64,000 nucleotides of DNA from Candidatus Binatia bacterium (GCA_022820725.1 JAJEFA010000014.1:419398-483397); one strand, 5' to 3'. Shown: positions 45,498 through 54,456, counted from the stretch's first letter. Notes: generated from the letters alone by a model not told the origin. Numbers and translations: made by a program.

Positions 45498-47717
45498 CTA
45501 GAAAAACACCGTCAGCCCGCCGCGGACCTTGATGCCGTAGCCGGACACCATATTCGTATCTGCAATTCCCGGTCCGCCACCGCCTTGGGGACACCGGCTA
45601 TCTCTGCCGACTTCGCGCCGGAGACAGGAGTCTGTCGCAAACTGCGTCTCTCGCCAGTCAGTGTCGATGAGGTTGAGCACATCAAAGGACACCTCGATGT
45701 TACGCCAGCGGTAGCGTAACAGCAGATCGACGAGGGTATAGCCCCGTGCAACCACGCTCCGGTCTTCATTGGCGGCTCGGTCATCCAGAAAGCGCACCCG
45801 CAGGGCGGCAGAGAAATTCTCAATCGGGTAGGCCGTCAGCCCTCCGTTCATCAGCAGAGTCGGAGCCAGAGGAATGGCCTCGCCGGTGACGCGAAAGCGG
45901 GGATCGGCATACGTCAGATCATAGTCAAGCAGCAGCCAGGGCAATACTTCGACCCGGACCTCAATATCCACCCCCCAGCGGCGCGTGGGGCCACGCTGTT
46001 CGGTCGTGCCCTCGTCACCCACAAAGACCAACTCACTACCCAGGTCGAGCCACCACAGCGAGGAGGCCAACTCGACCCGGTCATACAGCCTGGTGCGCGC
46101 TCCGATTTCTGCACCGGTCGAGCGCGCCAGCCCGCTGCCCCCCGGCTGGACCGCATCCCGGGCATCGTTGGAATGATAGCCCATCCCAAAATTGAGAAAG
46201 AGGTCGGTCTGGTGCCAGAGGCTTGCCGGGTTAGTAAAGGGCGACACAACCAGGCTGGCCTTGGGGCTGACAATGCCGTCGGTCGTAGAAGAGTCAACAT
46301 GTCCAGCATCTGCTGCCTGTTGGAGGACATGTTGACTCTTTTTGCCCTGGAGCCGCGGGGTGTCGGTCACCTCGTTCGGAGACCGGTCATCAACATCAAA
46401 GACAAACACGTCGCCGCGCAAGCCAACGATGAACCGCAGCCACTCTCGTACAAACAGCTCGTGCTGGGTGTAGCCGCTGAAGGCATTTTCCCAGATCTCG
46501 GCCTTCTGGGTGGTGGAAAACCGTTGTCGCCGCTGCTGCCGAAACAAACCGACATCGGCGTTATCGTTGCGCGTCTCAAAACCAACGGTGCTCTCAAGCG
46601 GCATGGTACCAAGCGTCCACACCCGATGGTAATGTGCCCGGCCGCCAAACAGCACGCGGCTATCGAGTTGTTCAATACCATCGCCCCGTACCGGATCGCC
46701 GCTGAAAAACGTAAAGTTTGAGAACATGCGCAGCCGGTAGCGGCTGAAGTAGAGTTGCACTAACCAGCCTTCCTCTGGACTTGGGGTTGCCGTATAGATG
46801 AGATTCACGTTTTCCCGGTCCGAGCGCCCGCCCTCGGTCGAGTCGAGCGAACCGAACCGGTCCAGCCGTCCGCTCCTGACCTCTCGGAGTGGAATCTGGC
46901 CCGAGGCGTCCCAATCGCCGGTATACAGCGAGGTCCACAGACTCAGCTTCGAGGTTGGACTCGGCCTGAGGCTGAACTTGCCGAAGAAATTATATTTGAC
47001 AAAATTCTCGCCGTGCTTGAACGGCCCATCGGTGAAGTAGACTTCGTTGGCGACCAGACTCTGCACCGGACCGAGGCGCGGCGACAGGATGCTGACATAG
47101 CGCATGGTGTTGAAAGACCCGCCGACGGCGCGGAGCGAGTTTTCGTCGGTATCTTCTTTGGTCACAAAGTTGACCGCACCTGAGTTGGCAAAATTTCCGG
47201 CGTCCGCAAAATAGGGACCCTTGCGGTAATCAATGGACTCGACCACCTCGGGGATCAAAAAATTGAGATCCGCATAGCCCTGACCGTGAGCGTGACTGAC
47301 CATATTGACGGGGATACCGTCAACACTGATGGCCACGTCGGTGCCATGGTCGTTATCAAACCCGCGCAAGAAGTATTGCATGGCCTTGCCGCCCCCGGCG
47401 TGCTGACCGGCCACAAATCCGGGCAGATTATTGAGCATCTCCCAGGTCGTGTTATGCGGCCGGACGGCAAAGTCCTCTTCGCGCACCCTGGTTTCGGTGG
47501 CCGCGCTGACCGGACGGCGCTCGGTGACAGTCATCTGCGGCAACCGTTTTGTTGCGTGGGCGGCAGGGGGATCGGCGTGTTGCTGATCGGCTATGTCGTG
47601 GCCATAGCCGATCTCTGCCGTCCACAGCAGCCCAATGATACAGCACACCCAACCGGACAAACGGCGCAGGGCGAGACGCTTTTCTTCAGGTAGCACGTGG
47701 TCGTTTGCTTCTTGCAT
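45498..47717 (-). CDS. TonB-dependent outer-membrane receptor
   Basis: A 739-residue receptor. Signal peptide, then TonB box-like KRLPQMTVTERR, plug domain (TTWEMLNNLPGFVAGQHAGG, MQYFLRGFDNDHGTDVAISVDGIPVN, VESIDYRKGPYFADAGNFANSGAVNF) and a beta-barrel ending in Phe (GGLTVFF). Residues about 460-476 (KKSQHVLQQAADAGHVDSST) are an in-frame palindromic element at 46289-46340, likely in an outer loop. The His-rich N-terminus (HDIADQQHADPPAAHATK) hints at a metal ligand, but the substrate is not known. Confidence 0.92.
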   Translation of the reverse strand: MQEANDHVLPEEKRLALRRLSGWVCCIIGLLWTAEIGYGHDIADQQHADPPAAHATKRLPQMTVTERRPVSAATETRVREEDFAVRPHNTTWEMLNNLPGFVAGQHAGGGKAMQYFLRGFDNDHGTDVAISVDGIPVNMVSHAHGQGYADLNFLIPEVVESIDYRKGPYFADAGNFANSGAVNFVTKEDTDENSLRAVGGSFNTMRYVSILSPRLGPVQSLVANEVYFTDGPFKHGENFVKYNFFGKFSLRPSPTSKLSLWTSLYTGDWDASGQIPLREVRSGRLDRFGSLDSTEGGRSDRENVNLIYTATPSPEEGWLVQLYFSRYRLRMFSNFTFFSGDPVRGDGIEQLDSRVLFGGRAHYHRVWTLGTMPLESTVGFETRNDNADVGLFRQQRRQRFSTTQKAEIWENAFSGYTQHELFVREWLRFIVGLRGDVFVFDVDDRSPNEVTDTPRLQGKKSQHVLQQAADAGHVDSSTTDGIVSPKASLVVSPFTNPASLWHQTDLFLNFGMGYHSNDARDAVQPGGSGLARSTGAEIGARTRLYDRVELASSLWWLDLGSELVFVGDEGTTEQRGPTRRWGVDIEVRVEVLPWLLLDYDLTYADPRFRVTGEAIPLAPTLLMNGGLTAYPIENFSAALRVRFLDDRAANEDRSVVARGYTLVDLLLRYRWRNIEVSFDVLNLIDTDWRETQFATDSCLRREVGRDSRCPQGGGGPGIADTNMVSGYGIKVRGGLTVFF
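46289..46340 (-). repeat. palindromic element (family A), in the TonB receptor
   Basis: AAGAGTCAACATGTCC and GGACATGTTGACTCTT: three changes from the common arm, all matched in the other arm, so the 16-bp stem stays perfect. Confidence 0.9.
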
Positions 47718-47785
47718 GGCGAGTGTAAAACCTCCTGCTCTCCGGCCTCGTCTGTATCATAAGTCGCTGCGGTTGGCGCACGTAG

Positions 47786-48370
47786 TCAGGGAATGATGAC
47801 AAAGTTCTGGAGTGCTTCTTCCCACTGGAGCCGTTTGGTTTCCCCAGGGCGGGGGAAATCCGGAATGGGAAACGTGCCATTCAATCCCTGCGGGAAGGGC
47901 TCCTCCCTCAGGATGGTCACCCATGCCTGAGAGCCACGCACATGGGAATCGGCCTCTGCGGCCGGGAGCGCCGACCTGGGCGGGGGTGGCTCGTCCGGAA
48001 ACAAGTTGGAGGCGAAAGGCCTTCCCGGTACATCGGTCGAGCGTGATGGCGCCAGCTCGATGGAGTGGACTCGGAACTGTAGCGGGTCATTCTCCCATGC
48101 CCCCACGATCGTCACCCGCTTGCAGTTCAAGGTCACCGGGCCGCCGAGCGGCTGCCTAAGTTCTCTATCGATCAGGAGTTCATGCCGCGCGCCCGAGTCC
48201 TCAGTCAACGTATAGGTGGTTTCCGCAGCTAGGCCGGACTCGGGTGGATAATCGGCGACCGTAAAGCTGAACCAGCCGGTGAGGCTTTGGTGTTGGGCTG
48301 CGGCGGACGGCACTCCCAGCAGGAACAGGACCAGACAGATTGTGATGCGCGCTGGGAGGGTCGGGTTCAC
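47786..48370 (-). CDS. small secreted protein with DFPxPG C-terminal motif
   Basis: A 194-residue exported protein (signal peptide to GVPSAAAQ). I do not recognise a named family. The final 30 residues, FPIPDFPRPGETKRLQWEEALQNFVI, resemble the end of the unrelated-looking secreted protein at 60235-60771 (RDFPDPGVNVLLRWNQNVQGFVI), so this is probably a shared C-terminal module. It lies 35 bp after tldE and 68 bp before the TonB receptor, in the same direction. Confidence 0.7.
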   Translation of the reverse strand: MNPTLPARITICLVLFLLGVPSAAAQHQSLTGWFSFTVADYPPESGLAAETTYTLTEDSGARHELLIDRELRQPLGGPVTLNCKRVTIVGAWENDPLQFRVHSIELAPSRSTDVPGRPFASNLFPDEPPPPRSALPAAEADSHVRGSQAWVTILREEPFPQGLNGTFPIPDFPRPGETKRLQWEEALQNFVIIP

Positions 48371-48405
48371 TAGTCCCTTTCATACCCCTGAGAGGGACGA
48401 GCTCC

Positions 48406-49731
48406 CTACAAGGTCAGGGTGAAGTCGTCGATCAAGACTCCCGGCAGTCGGCTGCTGCCTGTTGAGCGGGCATGATAGGTGTTAGGATCGAGCATATAGT
48501 CACGCTCGGCAGTGATGCCAATCAGGTTCGTCCCCAGCATGCGGTAGAGCGATTCGTCAAACCGCATCACATTGAGCGGCGCCTGAATCTCGCCATTTTC
48601 CACCCAGAAGGTGGCAAACCGGGTCATGCCGGTCATGCGGCAGGCCGCCCGGTCCGAATAGTTCAGATACCACAAATTGTTGATGTAGATGCCGGTATCC
48701 AGTTGCGTCAGCAGCGTATCCTGAGCCAACTCCCCTGCGGCCATCTCAATGGATTCAGCCGCCTCCCAACTCGATGCCCCATTGGTTGCCACACCATATT
48801 CCTTGGCCGACCGGGGAGACACCAGACAGTCTCCCCGGCGACCGTGGGTGATGAGGTGGACCTGGTCCGGCTTCCGAAAGCCATCCTCCTGGAAGTTCGG
48901 AGCCACTCCGTCGCGCGTATTTTCAATAAGCGTGACCGCAGGGTGGAGCTCCGCTCCCTCCTGTGTCATCTTGATCAGCGGTGTTTGTTTCGCCTCTTGT
49001 TCCTTGAGGCCGAATCCACCCCAATTCAGCAAGTCCATAATTTCACACACGGCCGGGGGCGCGAGATACACCCGGTAGCGACCCGGTATAATGGTCTTGG
49101 CCGGCATGGAAAGCGCGGCCAACTGTTGGGCCGCGACATCGACCTTATGTTGAAAGACGTTCGGATTCCACACAAAGCCGGCATCCGCCGTTTTCACCGC
49201 TTTGTCTCCACTAAGATAGAAACTCCAGTCCACACTATAAGTATAGGTAGAGAACCAGTTGCGCTGGCCAAAGGAGTTGGCAAAACCCGCGTGTATGCCG
49301 CCGGCCGCGTAAAAGCCAACCAGGTCCTGCCCCTGTCCGGCTTGCAGGACGGCGTCGACGATCATCCGGCGTTCTTCCGGCAGCCGGTTTTCGCCGTGAT
49401 GTTCGCTCGATTGGACTTCGGTCGCGTACAGTAAATGCGGGTCTTCGGGCAGATAGGGAAGCTGGGTACGCAGGCTGTCCAGTACGGCGCGGGCGCGCTG
49501 ACTGTCCACGGTAAAGTCGCCGCACAGGCTGATATCTCCGGCTGCGTGGCGCTGCCCGACAATGAGTTCAATTGTGATGGAACGTTGCGCCACCGTTCCC
49601 GCTTGACGGATAGCGCTGTGATTGAAGCGGACGAAGTCCGAGTCCTCAGCCGCGAAATTACACAGCGCGTGCTCCTCCCCGGTCAGATGGTCGATGATGA
49701 AGTCAGCAAGCTGGTAGAAATACTCCTGCAT
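48406..49731 (-). CDS. tldE: TldE/PmbA-type metalloprotease partner
   Basis: A 441-residue TldD/PmbA-family protein. TldE is the non-metal subunit of the TldD-TldE protease, which trims peptides such as microcin precursors. Family features: FVRFNHSAIRQAGTVAQRSITIELIVGQR and the C-terminal TGMTRFATFWVENGEIQAPLNVMRFDESLYRMLG. It lacks HExxxH, as expected. A family B hairpin repeat fills the gap to tldD. Confidence 0.88.
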   Translation of the reverse strand: MQEYFYQLADFIIDHLTGEEHALCNFAAEDSDFVRFNHSAIRQAGTVAQRSITIELIVGQRHAAGDISLCGDFTVDSQRARAVLDSLRTQLPYLPEDPHLLYATEVQSSEHHGENRLPEERRMIVDAVLQAGQGQDLVGFYAAGGIHAGFANSFGQRNWFSTYTYSVDWSFYLSGDKAVKTADAGFVWNPNVFQHKVDVAAQQLAALSMPAKTIIPGRYRVYLAPPAVCEIMDLLNWGGFGLKEQEAKQTPLIKMTQEGAELHPAVTLIENTRDGVAPNFQEDGFRKPDQVHLITHGRRGDCLVSPRSAKEYGVATNGASSWEAAESIEMAAGELAQDTLLTQLDTGIYINNLWYLNYSDRAACRMTGMTRFATFWVENGEIQAPLNVMRFDESLYRMLGTNLIGITAERDYMLDPNTYHARSTGSSRLPGVLIDDFTLTL

Positions 49732-49737
49732 CTTCGT

Positions 49738-49806
49738 GGGTCCTTTGGGTCATTGGGTCCTTTAGGGCTGCCGAGACGCAACAGACTCAACGGACTCAAT
49801 AGACTC
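49738..49806. repeat. family B hairpin repeat, copy 6
   Basis: GGGTCCTTTGGGTC units then three GACTCAA units, in the tldD-tldE gap. Confidence 0.75.
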
Positions 49807-49810
49807 TTTT

Positions 49811-51286
49811 TTACTCGCCTCCAAAGACCTCAACGTCCGAGAACACGCAGGCCGGGGCGGCATGCCCAACACGGATGACCTGATTGGGCTCACCCTTACC
49901 GCAGAACGGGGTGCCGAGCACCTCATAACTGTCCAGGTTGCCGACCATGGCCAGGCTGCGCCAGAACGTGGCCGATACCCCCCGGTAGTTTGGTTTTTTG
50001 ACCACCGTTGTCAGCCTGCCGTCCTCAATCAATTGGCCCCACTCGCAGCCGAACTGGAACTTGTTGCGCGAATCATCAATGGACCAGGAACAGTTGGTTT
50101 TCATATACACGCCCCGCTCAACGGCGCTGACCATGGACGAAAAATCGGACTCCCCCGGTTCCAGATTCAGATTCGCCATGCGGTCAATCGTCGGTCTGTT
50201 CCACGTATCGGCGCGGGCGTTGGCAACGCCGGGCATGCCCAGCCGCGCCTGTGAGACCGCCCCGCCCAGCCCGCGCAGCAGGCGACCGTTCTTGATCAGA
50301 TATTCTTTCCGAGCGGGTTGGCCGTCGTCATCAAATTGATAGCTGGCATACTGTTCGGGCCGGGAGGGATCAAAGGTGATATTCAACAAGTCTGAGCCGT
50401 ACTGGTATGTGCCGAACATGTCCGGCGTCACAAAGCTGGTACCGGCATAGTTGCGCTCATCCCCGAGAATGCGATCAAGCTCAAGCGGGTGGCCGATCGA
50501 CTCATGAATCTGGAGCATCATTTGATCCGGGGCGAGGAGAACATCCATCCGTCCGGTCGGACAGTCGGGCGCACTGAGGAGCTGAACCGCCTCGGCGCTG
50601 AGTTGCGGCGCAACCGTGTAAAATCCGGTCTGGTCCAAGACTTCCAGCCCTCCCTGGCGGCAATAGCCGCGTCCACCGAACGTCCGCGTGTGCGTCTCCG
50701 TCCCGGCGTTGGCGGTGACGCTCAGCATCGGGACGGTATAGAAGCCCCGCTGGCGGATATGGGAATCACTATTGGTGATATAGAGCGTATCACTCTGCGT
50801 ATGCCACAGGCTGGCCTCCCAATCGACAATCCGCTCGTCCTTTTTTTTGTGGGGGAAGGCTCCCCCAAGCCCCCTCTGTAGGCGGGCGCTCTCCTGCTGG
50901 AGCAGCGCGATTTTATCGGCCAGGGGCACAGTGTCCCAGGCAACAGCTACCGGCGTCTCATATTCACCCTGCGGATGGGCAAAGCCCACCTGAGAGAAGT
51001 CCGTCACGCTACACTCCGCGCCGCGTTGCGCCCAGCCCCTGGCGTGTTCGAGCGCGCGGCTTAATCCCGCCTCAGTCAAGTCGCTCGTTCCGGCATAGCC
51101 GCAGCCACCCCGATGGATGACCGTCACCATGGTCCCCAGGTCGTCGCCGTTCGACACGGGCTGCAAGACATCCTGGCGGACCGCCAGCGACTCCGACCGC
51201 TCATGCACAATACGGAGCGAACAGAAATCGACGCGGGGCATGATACGCCGAAAGCGTTCGGCTATCTGCTCGTGTTGCTGATCCAT
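49811..51286 (-). CDS. tldD: TldD-family metalloprotease
   Basis: A 491-residue catalytic subunit with the zinc motif HESIGHPLELD (HExxxH) and the downstream RMANLNLEPGESDFSSM and Cys-containing metal region. With TldE it forms a barrel-shaped protease for unfolded small peptides. Residues near 140-148 (GGAFPHKKK) come from a G/C hairpin at 50851-50866. It begins 16 bp after the ABM-domain gene. No precursor-peptide gene could be recognised. Confidence 0.92.
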   Translation of the reverse strand: MDQQHEQIAERFRRIMPRVDFCSLRIVHERSESLAVRQDVLQPVSNGDDLGTMVTVIHRGGCGYAGTSDLTEAGLSRALEHARGWAQRGAECSVTDFSQVGFAHPQGEYETPVAVAWDTVPLADKIALLQQESARLQRGLGGAFPHKKKDERIVDWEASLWHTQSDTLYITNSDSHIRQRGFYTVPMLSVTANAGTETHTRTFGGRGYCRQGGLEVLDQTGFYTVAPQLSAEAVQLLSAPDCPTGRMDVLLAPDQMMLQIHESIGHPLELDRILGDERNYAGTSFVTPDMFGTYQYGSDLLNITFDPSRPEQYASYQFDDDGQPARKEYLIKNGRLLRGLGGAVSQARLGMPGVANARADTWNRPTIDRMANLNLEPGESDFSSMVSAVERGVYMKTNCSWSIDDSRNKFQFGCEWGQLIEDGRLTTVVKKPNYRGVSATFWRSLAMVGNLDSYEVLGTPFCGKGEPNQVIRVGHAAPACVFSDVEVFGGE

Positions 51287-51302
51287 GCCTCCTCCACCCC
51301 GG

Positions 51303-51662
51303 TTACGCCGAATCGTTTTCTTCCGTATTCAGTACCACCTCATGGATTTCCAGTACATTCGCGCCGGCAAACATTTCCGCGGGCGGGCGGTTGCTATGGG
51401 CGATGCGGAAGGACTCGCTTTTTGTCCAGTCCCAAAACGCCTGCTCGCTCTCCCAGTAGGTTTGGACCAGATAAAACCCCTGTTCCTCTTTTTCTTCCCA
51501 CTCACCCGTCTGGTGGTTGAACCGGCGCTGGATCGGCCGCATCACCAGGTTTTTGATAAACCCTGGGGACTGGTCAATCAGATGGGCTCGGTGCCGAAAC
51601 CGATCCTCAAAGTCTGCTTCATGTCCCTCAGCAACGGGAATCCGGTTCGTGACAACAAACAT
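51303..51662 (-). CDS. antibiotic biosynthesis monooxygenase (ABM) domain protein
   Basis: A 119-residue ferredoxin-like protein: MFVVTNRIPVAEGHEADFEDRFRHRAHLIDQSPGFIKNLVM, then QGFYLVQTYWESEQAFWDWTKSESFRIAH, the ABM/HmoA (IsdG-like) pattern. Relatives are heme-degrading or small-molecule oxygenases. The ATG at 51662 follows GGAGGAG; a GTG/ATG further upstream is not conserved. It is the first gene of the tldDE run. Confidence 0.85.
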   Translation of the reverse strand: MFVVTNRIPVAEGHEADFEDRFRHRAHLIDQSPGFIKNLVMRPIQRRFNHQTGEWEEKEEQGFYLVQTYWESEQAFWDWTKSESFRIAHSNRPPAEMFAGANVLEIHEVVLNTEENDSA

Positions 51663-51686
51663 GGTATGTGCTCCTCCGCTCCACAT

Positions 51687-52036
51687 CAGAATACTACATC
51701 TTCACTGTAAAAGAGTTACCGAAGAGATGGAAGCACTCCCTGGGCGGTAACGTAGCAAGCGCCGTCGGCTCGAAGCCCTCGGGACCGACACCTTTCGTTC
51801 CTGGCGAAGGCATGTGCTTGGAGGGAAATCTGAACGTGAGATATGAACAGCCACTCGCACGGTTGCGCTCAACACGAAAAAGCAATACAGTCCTATCAGA
51901 AGGAACGGGAGCGGAGACAGTTGCTCCCCTGTCGAGTTGAGCTGGTTCGCACGATCATAAGCCCTGGGGACCTTCTCATATGGTTCTCAGGGCTTTGTAC
52001 GTTTCAGGAGGTCCTCCTCCCTCAGAAAGGAATAGT
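51687..52036. other. divergent ABM / RRM intergenic region
   Basis: No gene is supported. It holds presumed promoters for the two divergent genes and the leader hairpin at 51961-51995. A minus frame (51694-51885) contains GPEGFEPT, a phrase common in spurious annotations, and was not accepted. Confidence 0.6.
51961..51995 (+). promoter_or_regulatory. 13-bp hairpin in the leader of the RRM gene
   Basis: AGCCCTGGGGACC pairs along its whole length (two G-T) with GGTTCTCAGGGCT around a 9-nt loop. It lies 41 bp before the RRM gene's ATG. It could be an attenuator or a binding site for the RRM protein itself. Confidence 0.55.
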
Positions 52037-52327
52037 ATGAAAATCTTTGTTGGTAATCTTCCCTTCAGTACCACGCAGGAAGAGCTGGAATCCCTCTTCA
52101 GCGAATCGGGCGCAGTGACCTCGGTCAATATCATTACCGATCGGTTCTCTGGAAAATCTCGGGGATTTGGCTTTGTCGAAATGGAGAATCAAGAGGAAGC
52201 GCAGGCAGCAATAGAACGCTTGAACGGCAATGAACTGCAAGGGCGGCCGCTGACCGTCAACGAAGCCCGCCCGCAAAGAGAACGCTCACGAGGCCCGAGG
52301 AGGGATGGTGGCGACCGTAACTGGTAG
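52037..52327 (+). CDS. RRM-domain RNA-binding protein
   Basis: A 96-residue protein consisting of one RRM: RNP2 IFVGNLPF at the start and RNP1 KSRGFGFVEM, then a short basic tail (RPQRERSRGPRRDGGDRNW). Such Rbp proteins are common in cyanobacteria and several proteobacteria and are often cold-inducible. AAAGGAA precedes the ATG at 52037. Confidence 0.93.
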   Translation: MKIFVGNLPFSTTQEELESLFSESGAVTSVNIITDRFSGKSRGFGFVEMENQEEAQAAIERLNGNELQGRPLTVNEARPQRERSRGPRRDGGDRNW

Positions 52328-52328
52328 A

Positions 52329-52380
52329 AAGAATAAACGGGTCTGGTATCTGCATATTTTTGGAGGACCCGTTTACTCTT
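52329..52380 (-). repeat. palindromic element (family A), after the RRM gene
   Basis: AAGAATAAACGGGTC and GACCCGTTTACTCTT: again paired changes, with one mismatch. Confidence 0.85.
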
Positions 52381-52417
52381 TGAGGAAATCGGCACTCGGC
52401 TTCTCAGGAGGCATCCC

Positions 52418-52846
52418 ATGATTAGGGCAAAGGACGGTGACACCGTTCGTGTTCAGTATACCGGCAGGCTCGAAGACGGGTCAGTCTTTGACTCCTCCGT
52501 GGAGCGCGAGACCTTGCAATTTACTATTGGCAAAGGCCAGGTGCTCCACGGGGTTGAGCAGGCCGTCATTGGGATGCGTCCCCAGGAGTCAAAAACATTC
52601 CTCGTTCCGGCTGCGGAGGCCTACGGCCCTCATCGGGACGAGATGACCACCGAGATCCAGCGTAGTCAATTCCCGGATACCGTTGAACTGAAAGTTGGCC
52701 AGCGCCTCCAAATCAAGCAGAAAAACGGCCAATCGATCGCAGTCTCAGTCCTTGGGTTGTCCGATTCGACCGTCACGCTCGATGCCAATCATCCTCTGGC
52801 GGGCAAAGACCTGACGTTTGATCTGCAACTCGTCGAGATCACCTGA
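52418..52846 (+). CDS. slyD: FKBP-type peptidyl-prolyl isomerase (SlyD-like)
   Basis: A 142-residue cis-trans prolyl isomerase and chaperone. DTVRVQYTGRLEDGSVFDSS, IGKGQVLHGVEQAVIGM, and the chaperone insert from YGPHRDEMTTEIQRSQFP to HPLAGKDLTFDLQLVEI. It lacks the His-rich nickel tail of E. coli SlyD. AGGAGGC precedes the ATG. Confidence 0.93.
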   Translation: MIRAKDGDTVRVQYTGRLEDGSVFDSSVERETLQFTIGKGQVLHGVEQAVIGMRPQESKTFLVPAAEAYGPHRDEMTTEIQRSQFPDTVELKVGQRLQIKQKNGQSIAVSVLGLSDSTVTLDANHPLAGKDLTFDLQLVEIT

Positions 52847-52955
52847 CCCCTCCTCCAGACGAACGCAAGCTGGCTCGCGCCGTCCGGTCCGTGAGCGGAT
52901 AGGCACTCTGGCAGGCGTGCGCCGCGGCCATTATCAACGAAAGAGGAGGCAAGCC

Positions 52956-53408
52956 ATGCTGCAGGGAATATTTCACGTCAACATCGTGGTAGAGGATCTG
53001 GACAGAACGCTCGCGTTTTACCGCGACGTGCTGGGCTTTTCCGTGGTCTACGGTGAGGTCACGACCGACGATCCCATCATCGCCAGAGGTTTTGGCTACG
53101 AAGGGAACGGTCGCATGCGCTGGGCGCTCATACGCCTCGGTGACGACGAGGATGCGCTGCTCATCGACGTCGAGCAATGGATCGAGCCCGCGACGACGGG
53201 CCGGCCTTACCCCGAGTGCAGCAACAACGGGATCGGGCGCATCGCGCTCAAAGTCGGCGACATCGACACGGCCTACGGCGATCTAAAGGACAAGGGCGTG
53301 GCGTTTCTCTCGCCCCCGCAGACGCTGCACTTCCCGGGCTTCGGTGACTTCAAGTTCTGTTGCTTCCGGGATCCGGACGGCATCGTTCTCGAGCTCGTCG
53401 AAGTCTGA
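52956..53408 (+). CDS. VOC-family (glyoxalase/dioxygenase-like) protein
   Basis: A 150-residue vicinal-oxygen-chelate protein with two beta-alpha-beta modules: FHVNIVVEDLDRTLAFYRDVLGFSVVYGE and IALKVGDIDTAYGDLKDKGV, ending FKFCCFRDPDGIVLELVEV. The metal-ligand set fits His, Glu and Glu. AGAGGAGG precedes the ATG at 52956. The reaction is unknown. Confidence 0.9.
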   Translation: MLQGIFHVNIVVEDLDRTLAFYRDVLGFSVVYGEVTTDDPIIARGFGYEGNGRMRWALIRLGDDEDALLIDVEQWIEPATTGRPYPECSNNGIGRIALKVGDIDTAYGDLKDKGVAFLSPPQTLHFPGFGDFKFCCFRDPDGIVLELVEV

Positions 53409-53773
53409 GCGGCGGATCGCGCGGGGCGGTGTAGCGCCTGGCAACCCGTAACGAAGTAATCGCCAGCATGGAATTCCGCCAGAAGGTCGGGATACTAACC
53501 GCCCACGCCCTGGTCCTGCCAGTCACCCTATACGACCCGGAAGTCAACTACCGCCGGGTGCGCGGCAAGTGGTGGGGCCTGGGGGTCGAGTGAAAAGCTC
53601 TCACGTGGGAGATGATGGACTATGTCCGCGCCAGAAAAGTGCGGATGAGCGATTAGGGGGAAAGGGAACCAACTGATGAAGGTTCATGAGGGTATGGCAT
53701 ATTGCCACTAATCCTTTCTTTATTGATTATAGTAAGGCAAATCAATATATTAAAAGGCATTAGGAGCATAGTC
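53409..53773 (+). other. VOC / antitoxin intergenic region
   Basis: Contains only the broken gene at 53468-53656 and an AT-rich stretch near 53700-53765, probably the promoter of the toxin-antitoxin pair. Confidence 0.55.
53468..53656 (+). pseudogene. broken small gene
   Basis: ATG at 53468 opens 41 codons ending YRRVRGKWWGLGVE and a TGA at 53591; a second frame continues with LTWEMMDYVRARKVRMSD and a stop at 53654. The two pieces look like one coding sequence split by a frameshift. No family is recognised. Confidence 0.4.
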
Positions 53774-54007
53774 ATGATTGAATCCTCCGTTACGAAGAAG
53801 GGCCAAACGACACTGCCCAAGCCCGTTCGGGAGTCCCTCGGCCTGCAAGCGGGGGACCGGGTTCGCTACGTCATCGCCGACGGTGAGGTGCGCATTCTGC
53901 CGGTGCGTCCCATCAGCCGGCTGTTCGGCGTCCTGCGGCATGACGGCTCCGCCGTCACGTTGAAGGAAATGGAGCAGGCCGTAGCCGATGGGGCATGCGA
54001 GGGATGA
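53774..54007 (+). CDS. AbrB/MazE-type antitoxin
   Basis: A 77-residue swapped-hairpin DNA-binding protein: SSVTKKGQTTLPKPVRESLGLQAGDRVRYVIADGEVRILPV, then a C-terminal tail that should bind the toxin. Its TGA overlaps the toxin ATG as ATGA. It presumably represses its own promoter. Confidence 0.9.
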   Translation: MIESSVTKKGQTTLPKPVRESLGLQAGDRVRYVIADGEVRILPVRPISRLFGVLRHDGSAVTLKEMEQAVADGACEG

Positions 54008-54396
54008 TCGCACTCGATACCAACGTCCTCGTGCGTTATCTGGTCCGCGACGATGTGCAGCAAGCAGACGCCGCTCGTGTGCTCCTGGAATCGCTCACGG
54101 CCGAACGTCCCGGCTACATCTGCCGTGAGGTGATGGTTGAACTTGTCTGGGTGCTGGAACGGGCCTATGGATTTTCCCGTGACCAGACTGCGACGATATT
54201 GGAAGAACTCGTGGCAACAGAGGGTCTCGTGATTGAGGAGGCCAACGATGTAGCCCGTGCGGCGTTCCGGTATCGGGCGAGTGGCGCTGGATTTTCCGAT
54301 CTGATTATCCTGGCAGCGGCCGAACGGTCTGGAGCCCAGCCGCTGTACACCTTCGATCAGAAGGCGGCACGACTTGAGGGTGTGTCGCTGCTGTAG
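54004..54396 (+). CDS. vapC: PIN-domain toxin (VapC-like ribonuclease)
   Basis: A 130-residue PIN nuclease. The acidic site is visible: ALDTNVLVRYL, Glu in REVMVELVWVLERAYG, FSDLIILAAAE and TFDQKAARL. Paired with the AbrB-type antitoxin by a 4-bp ATGA overlap. It lies next to tRNA-Asn. Confidence 0.92.
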   Translation: MIALDTNVLVRYLVRDDVQQADAARVLLESLTAERPGYICREVMVELVWVLERAYGFSRDQTATILEELVATEGLVIEEANDVARAAFRYRASGAGFSDLIILAAAERSGAQPLYTFDQKAARLEGVSLL

Positions 54397-54456
54397 CGTA
54401 GACGGACGGAAGAGACCGGCTGGCGATATGGAATCGTAAATTGCCCCAGATACGAC

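Noticed and set aside
51694..51885. Minus-strand frame containing GPEGFEPT
   Set aside because: This phrase is typical of spurious annotations near structured RNA or repeats; I tried to fold a tRNA here and the arms do not pair.
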